Origin: Oegoconia quadripuncta
Taxonomy: Eukaryota; Arthropoda; Insecta; Lepidoptera; Autostichidae
Direction of reading: 5' to 3'
DNA length: 64,000 nucleotides
NCBI GenBank assembly: GCA_949316235.1
Contig: OX438749.1
Coordinates: 8,512,914-8,576,913, forward strand
Positions within the stretch are counted from its first letter, which is position 1. Every line of letters starts with the position of its first letter. This document shows positions 27,701 through 39,700 of the stretch, piece by piece. Both the position numbers and the translations under genes were made by a program. Below the pieces are notes generated by a model, which worked only from the letters and a program-made list of their open reading frames with translations, ran no database searches and was not told the DNA's origin.

Positions 27701-30700
27701 ATATACAATTTTAGTTTTCAAAATAACTTTTAAACCTTTCGCCACATCTCATTCTACTTTTAGTAAGTTCGAGCACATTGCTGGAACATTGCTACGCTAA
27801 GGTTTTCATATTTAGAAAGTGAGTAATTTGCTCAGATTTAAAATACACCCGTCATTCTGATATCAGGTTGGCGGCTCACTAACTTTTTGAAATAACTCTA
27901 GTTTTATAAAAGCACATTGCTTTAAATTCTACGCACATGCCTCACATTGCTAGAACATTGCTTTCATGCCTATAGAATTACTGTTTTTTGACGTACACCC
28001 GTCATTCTGATGCACACAATCGACCGACACAACATAAGTCCCCCCTACGCCTGCAGGGGAATACCTGAGCTCGGACTAAAAGAGAGAACCAAATTGTGCC
28101 AACCCTAGCAGTGATGAGTCGGATATAAACAATGTACAAGACTTTCAACTAGATCTTCCCCTAAAGGCTGTGACGCCTCAGGAAGTACTCAGACGCGTGA
28201 AGAACATGACTAACAAAAAGACACCAATCTTTGACTAGATCGATAAAACTGTACTGTCGCAACTTCCACGCAAAGCGATCATGTACCTAACCATACTTTT
28301 TAATGGCATCATGAGGGTCGGCTACTTCCCGGCAATATGGAAGGTATCGCAGATCATCATGATACATAAACCTGCTAAACCGGCTCACGAAGTTGCGTCA
28401 TAGAGACCAATAAGCCTACTGCCGATAGTGTCAAAGCTGTTTGAGAGGGTCCTACTAAACAGATTGATGGGTGCTATTTGTGAAAATGGTATTATACCTG
28501 ACCACCGGTTTGGCTTCCAGATAGAACATGCAACTATAGAACAGGTTCACAGAGTGTGCAGTTCTATGAGAGGATCATTGGAACGCAAGGAATATCGTTC
28601 GGCCACGTTCCTGGATGTGCAACAAGCCTTTGATAGAGTATGGCACAAGGGCCTCCTCTATAAAGTGAAATTATTATTACCTCACACATTCTTCAGGGTG
28701 CTGAAATCATATCTCTCCGAGAGAATATTCCAGTTAAAGAGGGTGACTGTACGTCGGCATTCTACAGCATATTAGCAGGGGTTCCCCAGGGTTCGGTGCT
28801 TGGACCCATACTCTACACCATATTCACAATAGGCTTACCTCAGAAACCTGGAGTAACAGTAGTCACATTTGCCGAGGATACGGCGATTCTTGCCTCCAGC
28901 ACAAACTCTTAACACATTTATAAAACGGTACTGAAGCCAATTTAGACCTACGGTAGGTCTCCGCCTGCAATTCAAATATAATGATGGTGTAGAGGATACA
29001 AAATAACATCTTGAAACAAATGTCCATTGCACCATGGTTTATTAGGAACACGGAGGTCCACCAATACCTGGAAATGAAAGCAGTGAGTGAGGAGATCAAG
29101 GCCTACTCCAAAGCATACAAAACCTGGCTGACAGACCATCCCAACACGCTAGCAGTCCAGTTGACTATACCTGATAGCCTAAGACGGCTGAAAAGACGAA
29201 AAATTCTGGACAACCTATGAATTGAAATATGAGTAGCCATATCCGTTGGGGTATGCACTCTCCCGACAAAGCCCTCAGAACAAATCTGCTCATAGTCACC
29301 GACTGACTGATCGCATGATAACGCCAACAAAAAAAAAATCAATTAATATGGAATTCCTTTACCGCATTTTATAATTTAAGTTGGTTTTGTTTTTGACTCC
29401 AAATTTGCCTATTTGTACAGGCTTTGGTTAATTACGTTTCTTTATCGATAATGGGAAAATGGCAACATTCTTTTAAAAAAGTTCTCTTCTATCAAAATTA
29501 TTTAAGGCTTTAGATTATAATCAAAGATGGAGATCACAATACAATGATACAATTGATATTTAATACTTATCTACTAGAATTAAGTCTTGCCTTAAAATAT
29601 TTAAAGAAATTATAGGTTACGCATCATTTTTCACCGCATTTGACTTTTATATAAACATTTTATATATTTTATATGACAAAAGACTTTTATATAAAGTTCA
29701 CACTTTTCGGGCTGTAGATAGCCCAATATATCTGGAAAAACCTACTCTCTAATTTTAAACGTGACTATTTTAGATGGCGACTAAATTTCGTTAATAATAT
29801 GTCTTAGATGGCTTTCTGGAATAGGTTTTGATCTCTAACACCTAAATTGATTTAGAGTAAACTTCAAATTTTAGAAACGTCAAAATTTTAGAGACGCCAA
29901 GTAGAATAGAAAATCGGTTTAGAGCACTCTAAATTTAAATTTTAGAGGCCACTGCAGAATCGACACCAGTGTTAAATGTGCAATTAACCTTTTTTCACCA
30001 ATGTCACTAAAATAACCGGCACACATAACATTTCATTGCACTACTTTGAACACCATTATTTTATGTGTCAATTACATACAAAATATTATCGCAATATACA
30101 CAAACCAGATTGCAATAATTATTATGGCCGTATAGGTAACAGCAAGTAAACGGGATTGATTAGCTAGAATCATGATAAAAAAGGTTTACTATTTTATTAG
30201 GCAAAAACTGATAGGTAAATTTTGCAACTAATTTTGCCACTTTACACAACCAATTGATCAATATAGTCATATATCAAATAAAGTGATGGATGACCGAAAG
30301 CTAGAAAATTGTAAGACAAGGGATTGCTTTTACACCAATATATTTTCCAAATTAAGTAGTAATAAACACATCCTATACTCTTTCCATTTTTCTGATATGC
30401 ATTACAAATCACAAACATCCACTGTTTCATTTTATTCACATATTTTAGAATTACATATTACGTTAGAAAACAACTCGAAAGTCAATATGGCCGAGTCGCC
30501 AAAATAGTAAATGAAATAAATATGCATTCACACTGCAAACATTTGATGTGTTGCCAAATAAACCAAAGAATATGGTAGTAATATTGGATATACTGGAAAT
30601 ACAACAGTGAAAATGCATTCTCTTACGGACGAATGTTATTCTTTTAAACACATTGAATACTTTTTCTTCGGCAAAAATATTTTGTTAGATGCGTAAGGGG

Positions 30701-33700
30701 ATGAACTATGATGAAGAGTGAAACCTCCCCAGTATTTACAAAATAGCCAATACAATATCATATAATATTGTTTAATGTCTACCGCTACAAATATTTGCAT
30801 GTCGTGGTTACTTATAATTAAGGTGGCGCATGCACTGTGTACAATTGCGTTTTTGCCACATTGGACTGGTATGTGTCAATCTTGTTAGTAATCCTAAAAA
30901 TAAATAAATAAATAAATATGTCGTTAGTAGTAATAAGAATGACTAGCAGACTGTGAAACATTGTTAAAGTTTTTCTATTATTTAAATAGGTTGGTGGTAG
31001 GGCATTTTAAATGTCCGCCTGGCTAGCTACCACCATCTTATCTAAATCTGCCGCTAAGCAGCAATGTTAATAGCATTGTTGTGTTCCGGTTGTCAGAGAT
31101 AAGATAGCCAGTCCCCCAAATGTGTTAGGGTTTCCGGGTCAGTACGCTTCCACCTTCGACCTCATCTTCACTTAACATCAGGTGTGATTGAGGTCAAGTC
31201 CCAACCCGTTACGCATAAAAAAAAAATTATGTGAGAAGACCTGGGCCCTGTAGAAGGAATATGTGTGGCCATTATATTATCTTGGCAAGTAAAATTGCTA
31301 ATTATAACTCGGCAGTGCTGTCAAGTGTGAATGTAACCAGTGCTGGAGGTATGCTAGTCAGCAAGGGTGTAACCAGTCACGTGCCGCGCGGTCTAGCCGC
31401 CGGCGCCTCGCTCGCCGTCCGCCCTGTCCAACCTGCCTCGGCTACCCAAACTATTGGCAATCAAGGTAAGTAATTCTAATAAGTTTGGGCTGTCTATGAA
31501 TAAAAATAAATATAAATAAAATAGGCTGCTATAAAGCTTTAGACTATCCATCCAATAGATGAGTACAGACAGGGTATATAAATAATAATAAAAAAATAAA
31601 TAATAATTTTTGTATTTATTTATTTATGTAAAATGTTACAATGATATATTTACAGGTGTCACAAAAACCGAACACCGTACCACCGTACCGAACAATCATT
31701 ATCCTACATTCACGCATGAGAAAGTGATTTCTATTATCCAGCTTATTATTAGTCATTTAAATACACTAGTACTCTTGAATTTGTTGAGTTACAATAATTA
31801 TTGTAAAGGGTACCAGTTGTTATTACTATGACATTACTAAGAAACATATACCTAGTTCTTATTTATTTAAAGGGCTTCGAATAATTGTGGCATATATACA
31901 TAACCTTTCTGTACCCCGTTCGCACGTGCAAATAGAACCGCCAAGTAATGCGGCGCGCCGGTCATCTTTGCGAAAATACCTGCGGTGCTAAAAACATTCA
32001 TACATACTCTTCTACTGGGTGTATTAGTAATCTGTGGAAAGTAATAGCTACAGGAATATATTGTCTATGGATATAATGAATGTACACTGCTACAGCACTA
32101 AACTAAAAATCAGAAACTAAACTAAGAATCAAATAACTATTTACGTATCAGTTCATGTTTAATATTAAACATTTTTTTAAATAGTGTAGACCGACAATTG
32201 TTAAATAAAACATGTTATTTATTTAAGCATTTATTTATTTATTTTTAATTGTTTATGTTTATTATTAATTATCACTAGATAATTCATATTTATTGTTATT
32301 AGCCGTTAGACCTCCGTTTTCACTATAACTAATATTATCTCACTAGCTTTGTTCCTCGTGGACAAAGGTATTAGCGCTTAGTTATATCTACAGACTTTTA
32401 TTATATTATTTTACATAATAATTTTTCAGACGAGAGATTTAATGTTAAACATGTACAGTTTATAAAAACATTAAAATAAAGGACAACAATGAAACCTGGG
32501 TAAATCGATATGATACAAACATATAATGTGATATAACATTACCTCCTAACGTGTCACGTTAGCGCGATTAATGGTAGTAAGATGCAATTCTTTACCCCCA
32601 TTTATCTCGGTAACGTGACATTTTAGGAAGCAATGTTATATAACGTTTTATGCTTGTTTAAGTATCCCCTATCGATTTATTGAGGTTTCATTGCTGGCCT
32701 TTATTTTCATTTTTTTTTTCAATATTACCGCCGTCACTATGCCAGCCTCGATACTAAAATATTCGAACCCCTTAATTATTTCTGGGGTGAAATAACCGAC
32801 CAAATAATTTTTTCCTATAGTCATATGTCAAGTGCTAACCCATTGTGCATAAGAAACAATATTTTTCCCCTTACTTTTCCACAAGAAACGTTGGCAGAAT
32901 TAAAAGCCATATGATAAAAAAAAAATCATATCACCTGAATCATTAGCCACGGCAATATAAATACTAATAAAGTCAGTGTTCAGTATACAATACATGTGCA
33001 AATCAACAACCATACATTCTGATCAATTCCACATATTCTAGAGATGGATTTTTTCTTTTTGTACCATTGGCCGTTGATCATTTCCTGAAAATTGCTGAAT
33101 GGTGCATGAAGGTGATTGATTATTCAAAGTACCAATTTCAGCAAATAGAGAAGTTAAAGTATTCTCTGACACTCTGGGGATCAGAAAGAATCTAACGGTA
33201 ATATCACAACAAAATCAGGCCATTCAGGTTACATTAGTTAACATATAAATCTGCACACATACATACACCCTCCCCTTTCTGGGGTAATTACGTAAAAACA
33301 GTCTACAACTGTACGATATATTATCTCGATCACCATACACACTGTTACAGTGACAGAAGCTCTTTGGTCTTCAGGTGCGGCATGGATGAGCGCGGGTCGT
33401 GGGCGCGGCGCGCTAGTGTACGGGGCGCGCGGCCCAGTGCCTCGCGCCGCCGCCCCCCGTGTGCCCCACCCTATGCCCCACCCTGCGCCCCACCCCGCGC
33501 CCACGGCGACCCACCCCCCTCCCGCCGCGCCCGCCTCGCAGGCGCCCCACCCCGCCATAGTCACCCTGCCCGTGCCTGCGACCACTGTACTGACCTGTGA
33601 GTATTGCCAAGTTGGGTCTCAGGCCCGTATTACAGACTGCTACTTAAGCAGAGATCTCCGCTTGAGGACAGCTAAAAAGAGACAGCTTTATGTATCTTGT

Positions 33701-36700
33701 ATAGTGGTATACCTTTCTAGCTATGCTCAAGCGCGGTAAGCAAAATAAAGGTAATAACTATGTACGCAATTTTAACTTTTATTGATCTCACACATAGGCA
33801 GTCAAATATCAACTACTGAAATTGGAAAATGTAGGAAATGGTCGAAAAAGAACCTTAAATTCATGCAATACTTCATTTTGTAATGCCTAAACAGACATCT
33901 CTTATATTCACCAATCTCTTAGTACAGTCTATATCATAATTATATTACCTGCCAATATATCTCATCATTTAAGTACAATTCTACATTACAGTGTAATCCA
34001 TTTTGTTTGACGATATCAAACAATGCCGATGGCTTGCAGTACCAAGATAAAATGAGCATAGTTTTGAACACTCCTGACCGCTTTTGATTTTGATACTGAC
34101 TGTACCTACACGAGGTTATGCATAAAATGTAGCGGAATTTAAATGTATGGAACCAGCAAAGGTCAATATTACGTCACTTTTTTATAAAATCTTGTTTTTG
34201 ACATAAATAAAGTCTTATTTTTCCACCTTGTTAATGACCGTCTTTTTTTTCTTTTTTTGGTTCCGGCGCAATAAAATTGTTATAAATAATTAATATAGGA
34301 GATACATACATAAAACACATCAAAATATTGCACAATTTCTTATAGGCAAACACTACTGACACAAGTTAAATTATTAAGAAAACTACATGCCACGGAAAAT
34401 GCTGTTAGAATGGCTAAGTTTTGGTTCAATAAAATTTGAAACTTCCCTCAACTAGAAAAGAAGATACGAAAACTAATAGAAATTAAATTTAAGAAGATAC
34501 AGACAGAACTTTTGTACTTGTTTTGTTACAATATAACAAAAAATGTTTATTAACTGCATGAGTTGTTTGCCTGTAAGAAATTGTTAATTCAATGTACCCA
34601 ATGCAAATAACTTTTAGCAATACCTTAATAAATAAAATAAATTGAAAATGTAGAAAACCCCAATGATGACAATAATTATATCATCCAAATAAACCAACAT
34701 GTTATATGCTAAATATCTTCGAAACATTTCTTTCAAACATGGATAAAAATCAACTTACAACCACCAACTTTCGAAAATAAATACCTACGCAGACAGACAT
34801 TGGCTTTTAACTGACTGACTTTTTGCATCGGGAATTAATAGTGAATTTGTATTTATTTATCTAAAATGTTACCAAGATATATTTACAGGTGTCACAAAAA
34901 CCTATATAGGTTTATCCGAACACCGTACATCAGCACCTCATCAGGTAGCATTCAGTTTATTTTCTTGCCTATAAAGTAAATTATGAAGTCAAATTGTTTG
35001 TCCAACAGCAAGTGGAGTGTTATCCGGCGCAATGCGAGCGTCCACACCTCGCCTCTCAACGCCGACATCAGCCACGACCGGGCCTAGGCCGCTGCCGCTG
35101 CTGCAACGCAACTATCAACCCGCTAAGGTACACCGCATGTCCTAGCTGAATGTGTAATCTATCCCAAACTAAGATGGCAGATTTGGGGCAAAGACAACTG
35201 AAAAAGATGAACTAGAAAAGTAAAAAATGTGTTGTAGGTACATGTATAATCAGATTTTACATTTTCAGGGACCATACCTTATTTTGAAAAAAATGGAATC
35301 CTTACTTGGTTAAAGAACTTTGTGATGTCAAACATCACCATTGACCATTAAATTAATAAAAATGTTGAAAAAAGCGTTACATGAACAATCTATGAATAGG
35401 AATTTGAAATTTACGAATTTCCGATTTATTCCTTCACTTGGACCAAAAGATCAGCTTAGGTGTAAATTTTCATGATTGTAGAGCACCGGGAAGTACTCTA
35501 GATTTTGACGATCTATCAGTGGTACATTTTAGTATGAAAATATACTTTGAGACGCTTTATCTTTTTATTATATTATATATAGTTATAGTTCCTAAGAGTA
35601 ACGCTTAGGACCTTAGTACATAATAAAAAGATAAAGCGTCTCAAAGCATATTTTCATACTTTTTATAGCCAGTACGAGGCTGTGGAATGCAGTATCCGAA
35701 ATTAATTTCAACTTGATACTTTCAGCTGTTTCTGAAAAAGGGTTTTGCTTTTAAAGTTTGTCAATCACCCACAACACCAAGTGATTTCATTTTATGCCTT
35801 TGGGCACAAGTCCTCTCGCACTTGACCGTCCTTTTTTATCGCACGATATTTCATACGTTCTGTCTTTTTCTTTTATTTAAAGATACACTATTAATTGATT
35901 GGATCTATTTGATATAAGTAAAAAGTTATATGCTTATTTCATCAGGTGGTAGGCGTGGCCAGCGTGGGCGTCCGCGGCGTGGTCGGCAACAGTGCGCCGG
36001 CGCAGCTGTACTACGAGGTGCCCCGCCCCGCGCAGCCCCTGCAGCCCCTGCAGCCCCTGCAGCATGTGCAGCACCAGCGCCCTCTGGCGCCCTATGCGCC
36101 CGTGCAGCCTGCTCAAGGTACCTTACATTATCTGCCCAGCCCGCTCAAGGTACACTATACGCTAACGCCCATCCCGTCCAAGGTAACTTACACTATGCTC
36201 CTGCACAACGTTGCCAGATCGCAGTCCGGTGAGGTGACAAATTGACAGTGCAAGACGAGGTGGCGGGGGTATTATGCGCCGTTGCCGATCTCATGTAAAC
36301 AAACGTCGTCGTCGGTTTTTCGCGCGAATACGTGGGTTTATCAATTTTGCTTAAAATTATGTATCAAAAATAGTATGTGTGCGTCATTTGTGTTGAAAAT
36401 GGAAACTGTGAAAAGACTATTGCTACTATTAGTGCAGACCTCTAGTATCTTTACCCTAAGGTTTTCCTGGAAGAGAAAAAATATACTGGGAAGAGAAAAA
36501 GTATGAAAACTAAAACTAAATTATTTTGTTGTTACTGAAAAAGCGTTGTTTTTCGACGATAAATAAAGTCAAAACGTTTGCGCACCATAAGTACTATGGC
36601 GCAAGACCGTCAGAATACCGTATTGTGTGTGATAATTGGTAAGCATTGAAAAACGCTTAATTTCCATACCTGATTTGACAGATGTCATCGCGCGCCAAAA

Positions 36701-39700
36701 AGACCGGCGAGTAATATTCAAATTGTTCTCTGTATATTTTTTTTAATGAACACCCCTAAAAATGTCACGAGCCGCCTCTGCTGCACAAAGTGCGTTACAC
36801 TATGTACCCGCATTCGACAATCTGAAAACTCTGATCGTGAACATTTTTTACAGTTAGCGTCGTGAGCGCAGTACTGCCAGAAGCCCGTCAGCCCATATCC
36901 GCTGCCCCGCCAACCCTGGTGCGGCCAACAATACTGAGGAAACGGGAAATTGATATGTATGTAGTTCCAAATTCAATTATTTATCTTTTATTTCTTCCCG
37001 CAGGTTTCGTAAAAGCTGAAATGATCATAAGAGCATGGACCAGTTATTGGTCCGGAGCTCTCAGAAATAATCTGTAATTGACAACCCGCCTACTCACTAT
37101 AGTGATTAGGGCAAATCCTCCCAAGAAAGCAATTTAAATCGCTCCATGGAGGAGGCTTATGTTGAGTAGTGAACTTTTATAGGCTCTTGAGGTAATTAGA
37201 CGATTATTATAAGCTCGAAGCGCACGTGGCGCCGTCGCTATTCGTTTTCGATTAACGAAGTTAAGCAATGTCTGGCGCGGTCAGTCCTTGATGGGTGTCC
37301 ACTGGTATCTTAATACGAATGTTTCCATGCTTCAAAGGGTAGGTTAAATAGTCGTTCCCAGTTGTCTTCAATTGAAGGCAGCCGTTAAGCCAAGTCGAGC
37401 GACTTAAAACACTGAGTGTCAGGTGGCCACTAGTCTGAACACAAATCCGCACTGGACTCGTCTGATGGGCCCCTCTCCCAGTCTGAGGACCCTGTGCCCC
37501 ACCAATGTAAGATTTCCCAATAAAAGGTATTCTATTCAATGAGGACGTGTAATAATGATGGTTATTTTAAACAAAAAACCAATTTTGCATCCTCATCTTT
37601 CCCGATCCAGATCACCAACAAAGACAGTCGGTGTCCCCCCCACTTATCGAGCGGAGGTGACGGGATGGGAGGACGTGCCAGCGGGGCAGGGGTCGGGGGG
37701 CTCCACCACCATTTCCGCGTCATCGTCGCCGGCGCCGGACGATGAACCAGAACCGCCGCGCGTCGACGACGTTTCGCCCAGGAAGAAACCCAGAAAACAA
37801 ATGTGAGTTGTTATCGGATGTTATTATCATTGAACCAAGGAAGCGGTGCAAAATTATTCTAGTTTTACCGGGACACCAGTTGGTTGGGTACATACCATTT
37901 ATATTTCATGCGTGACGTCACGAGTTGGGGCGGGGCGTAGGCCGAAGAAAGTTTACAAAGCGGAGAACAAAGTTTACAAAGCCGGGGTCGCGTTTTGTAT
38001 TCCCAGCGGGGCACATGTTTAGTACTGGATTTTGTTGGTGTTAGGGCATTTTTTCATGTCCACCTGGCCAAATACCACTATCTTATATAAATCTGCCGCC
38101 AAGCAGCAATGTTGATAGCATTGTTGTGTTCCGGCTGTTTGATGTAAGATAGCCAGTCTCCTAATAAAGTTGAGGGTTCCGAGTGAACGCGGTTCTACTT
38201 TAACATCTGAGGGCGGAGTGTGAGTTTTGTTTCGACTTAACTTTACTACCACGTTCACGTTTACGTGACGATTTGTATGGAGAAATGTGCAGCGCCTCTA
38301 GCGGATAGTTTGCAAAGCGATTTTTTTCATAGGAACTTTTTCGTAAACGCGAACGCGATGGTAAAGTTAAAAACGAGACATAACTCACACTACGCACACA
38401 GGTATGATTGGGGTGAAGCGCTAATGCGCGCCCATAAAACTCCGCTCTCCACTCACTGTATATTTCGAACGGTGAACCGTGGATGTTGTTTCAAGCATTA
38501 AACACTTAATATTTGTAACACCCAAACACTAATGTTTGGGATATCTCTGGCCACCCCATTTGGGATACAGGTCGTGACGTTATGTATGTATGTACAAACA
38601 ACTTAATTTTGCGGTCAAACGCGTAGCACACATAAGGTTTTTATCATAGACGTGGTTTCGATTGTGTGAATACCCAATCAGACCGTAGGGTACTCGTTAG
38701 GGGTCTGTATGGAACACTGCTATAATAATAAATATTTCGGACACTTACACCAATCATCTAGTCCCAAACTAAGCAAAGCTTGTGCTATGGATACTAGATA
38801 ACGGATAAACATACATAAATATTTATATAAACATCCATGACTCGGGAATAAATGTTTGTATTCCTCACACAAACATTTACCCGTCGCGGGATTCGAACCC
38901 GCAACTGTTGGTTTCGCTGACAGGGTCACTATCCACTACACCAATCGGTCGTCCTATATGACATATCTACCTCGTTTTTATGACTCAAGTTGAGACTCAA
39001 TGCTTTAGAACCGAAAACATCAACTTATCGGACATGTTACAGAAGTAGCATGGGCAGATGAGCTGCTGTCTCATTTGTCTTATATTAAGTACATTGACAA
39101 TAAAATAATAACTATAAATTTAGAAAACCCCGAGAAAACAAATGATTATATCATCCAGATAAATCATACCAATTGTGTTAATAGCTATGTATATCTTGAA
39201 ACGGCTTAACCGATTTCCATCAAATATGCGTAAGACGTATCTTCGAGTTTAATCGAAGACATTAAATTAGAAAACCTCCGAAGGTTTATGATATCAGTGA
39301 AATGCACCAAAATACTGTGTTAAAAGCTAAATATCTTCGAAACGGCCTAACCAATTTTCATTAAACTTGGCTGAGAACCTGTCCCCTGATTTAGTCTTTA
39401 ATATATAAAAAAAATGTACTGAAATCGGACCACGTAAACACATAGCACCCATTGTTTTTCGTCGGGGGTTAAAATCTTCAAAATAAATCATAATTCTTTA
39501 TGTTTAACAGGTTGAGTAGCGAAGTGAGACGTTGTCAAGAATACCAAGCTGAAGAGAAACCAGTTTTACTTCCCCCTCCGGCGCTCCCTCCGCCTAAACG
39601 TGAGTTTAACAGCGAACTTTTCATTCTCTCTTCAATTTAAGAGCGACTCTCTTGTCACTGGAGTCCTTTCCACACTTCTCTACATTCCTCCTTTTCTTTG

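Larger units (their letters stand above)
25727..28016. mobile_element. Foldback element: two 470-bp inverted arms, 10-bp target duplication, split by a mariner
   Basis: The left arm 25727-26196 and right arm 27547-28016 are reverse complements of equal length; I count about five mismatches and no indels. Both outer ends begin TGTGCATCAGAATGACGGGT. Each arm carries ATCAGAATGACGGGTGTA twice (terminal and ~145 bases in) and several AGCAATGT copies, possible transposase-binding repeats. The flanks are a direct duplication CAATCGACCG at 25717-25726 and 28017-28026. Deleting the element and one duplication restores the Jockey reading frame across the site. Without the mariner the element is ~1.02 kb with an ~80-base centre. 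Long arms plus a 9-10 bp duplication are typical of foldback/Mutator-like non-autonomous elements; that class assignment is an inference. Confidence 0.88.
23614..29340 (+). mobile_element. Degenerate Jockey-clade LINE hosting nested insertions
   Basis: ORF1 is recognisable at about 23630-24130: a Pro-rich start (KPPPIILYGIEEVDKL), then KDERNFRIVLRNLHPTTPVN, the PRE_C2HC region of Jockey gag, with a stop and a frameshift. The endonuclease start MASWNIDGLAPNKDE is at 24289. The endonuclease resumes at about 25290 (IDILLISESHLT), and EN-RT linker sequence continues to 25726. Reverse transcriptase follows at 28027-28910 (RPISLLPIVSKLFERV, FLDVQQAFDRVWH), with FAEDTAIL where an active element has F/YADD. 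The C-terminus (APWFIRNTEVHQYLEM) is at 29026-29217, and the element ends in an A-run at 29328-29338. Stops, frameshifts and the lost catalytic Asp show it is dead. Large insertions interrupt it at about 24363 and at 25726. Confidence 0.85.

Noticed and set aside
33364..33610. Long GC-rich frames in the other phases and on the minus strand around Sap130 exon 4
   Set aside because: They come from the Pro/His-rich coding composition of exon 4. Only the phase that joins exons 3 and 5 is supported.
38880..38955. tRNA-like sequences (also near 300, 48130, 42970, 49310)
   Set aside because: They have A and B boxes but no complete cloverleaf, and each continues into a repeated SINE body. They are SINE heads, not tRNA genes.
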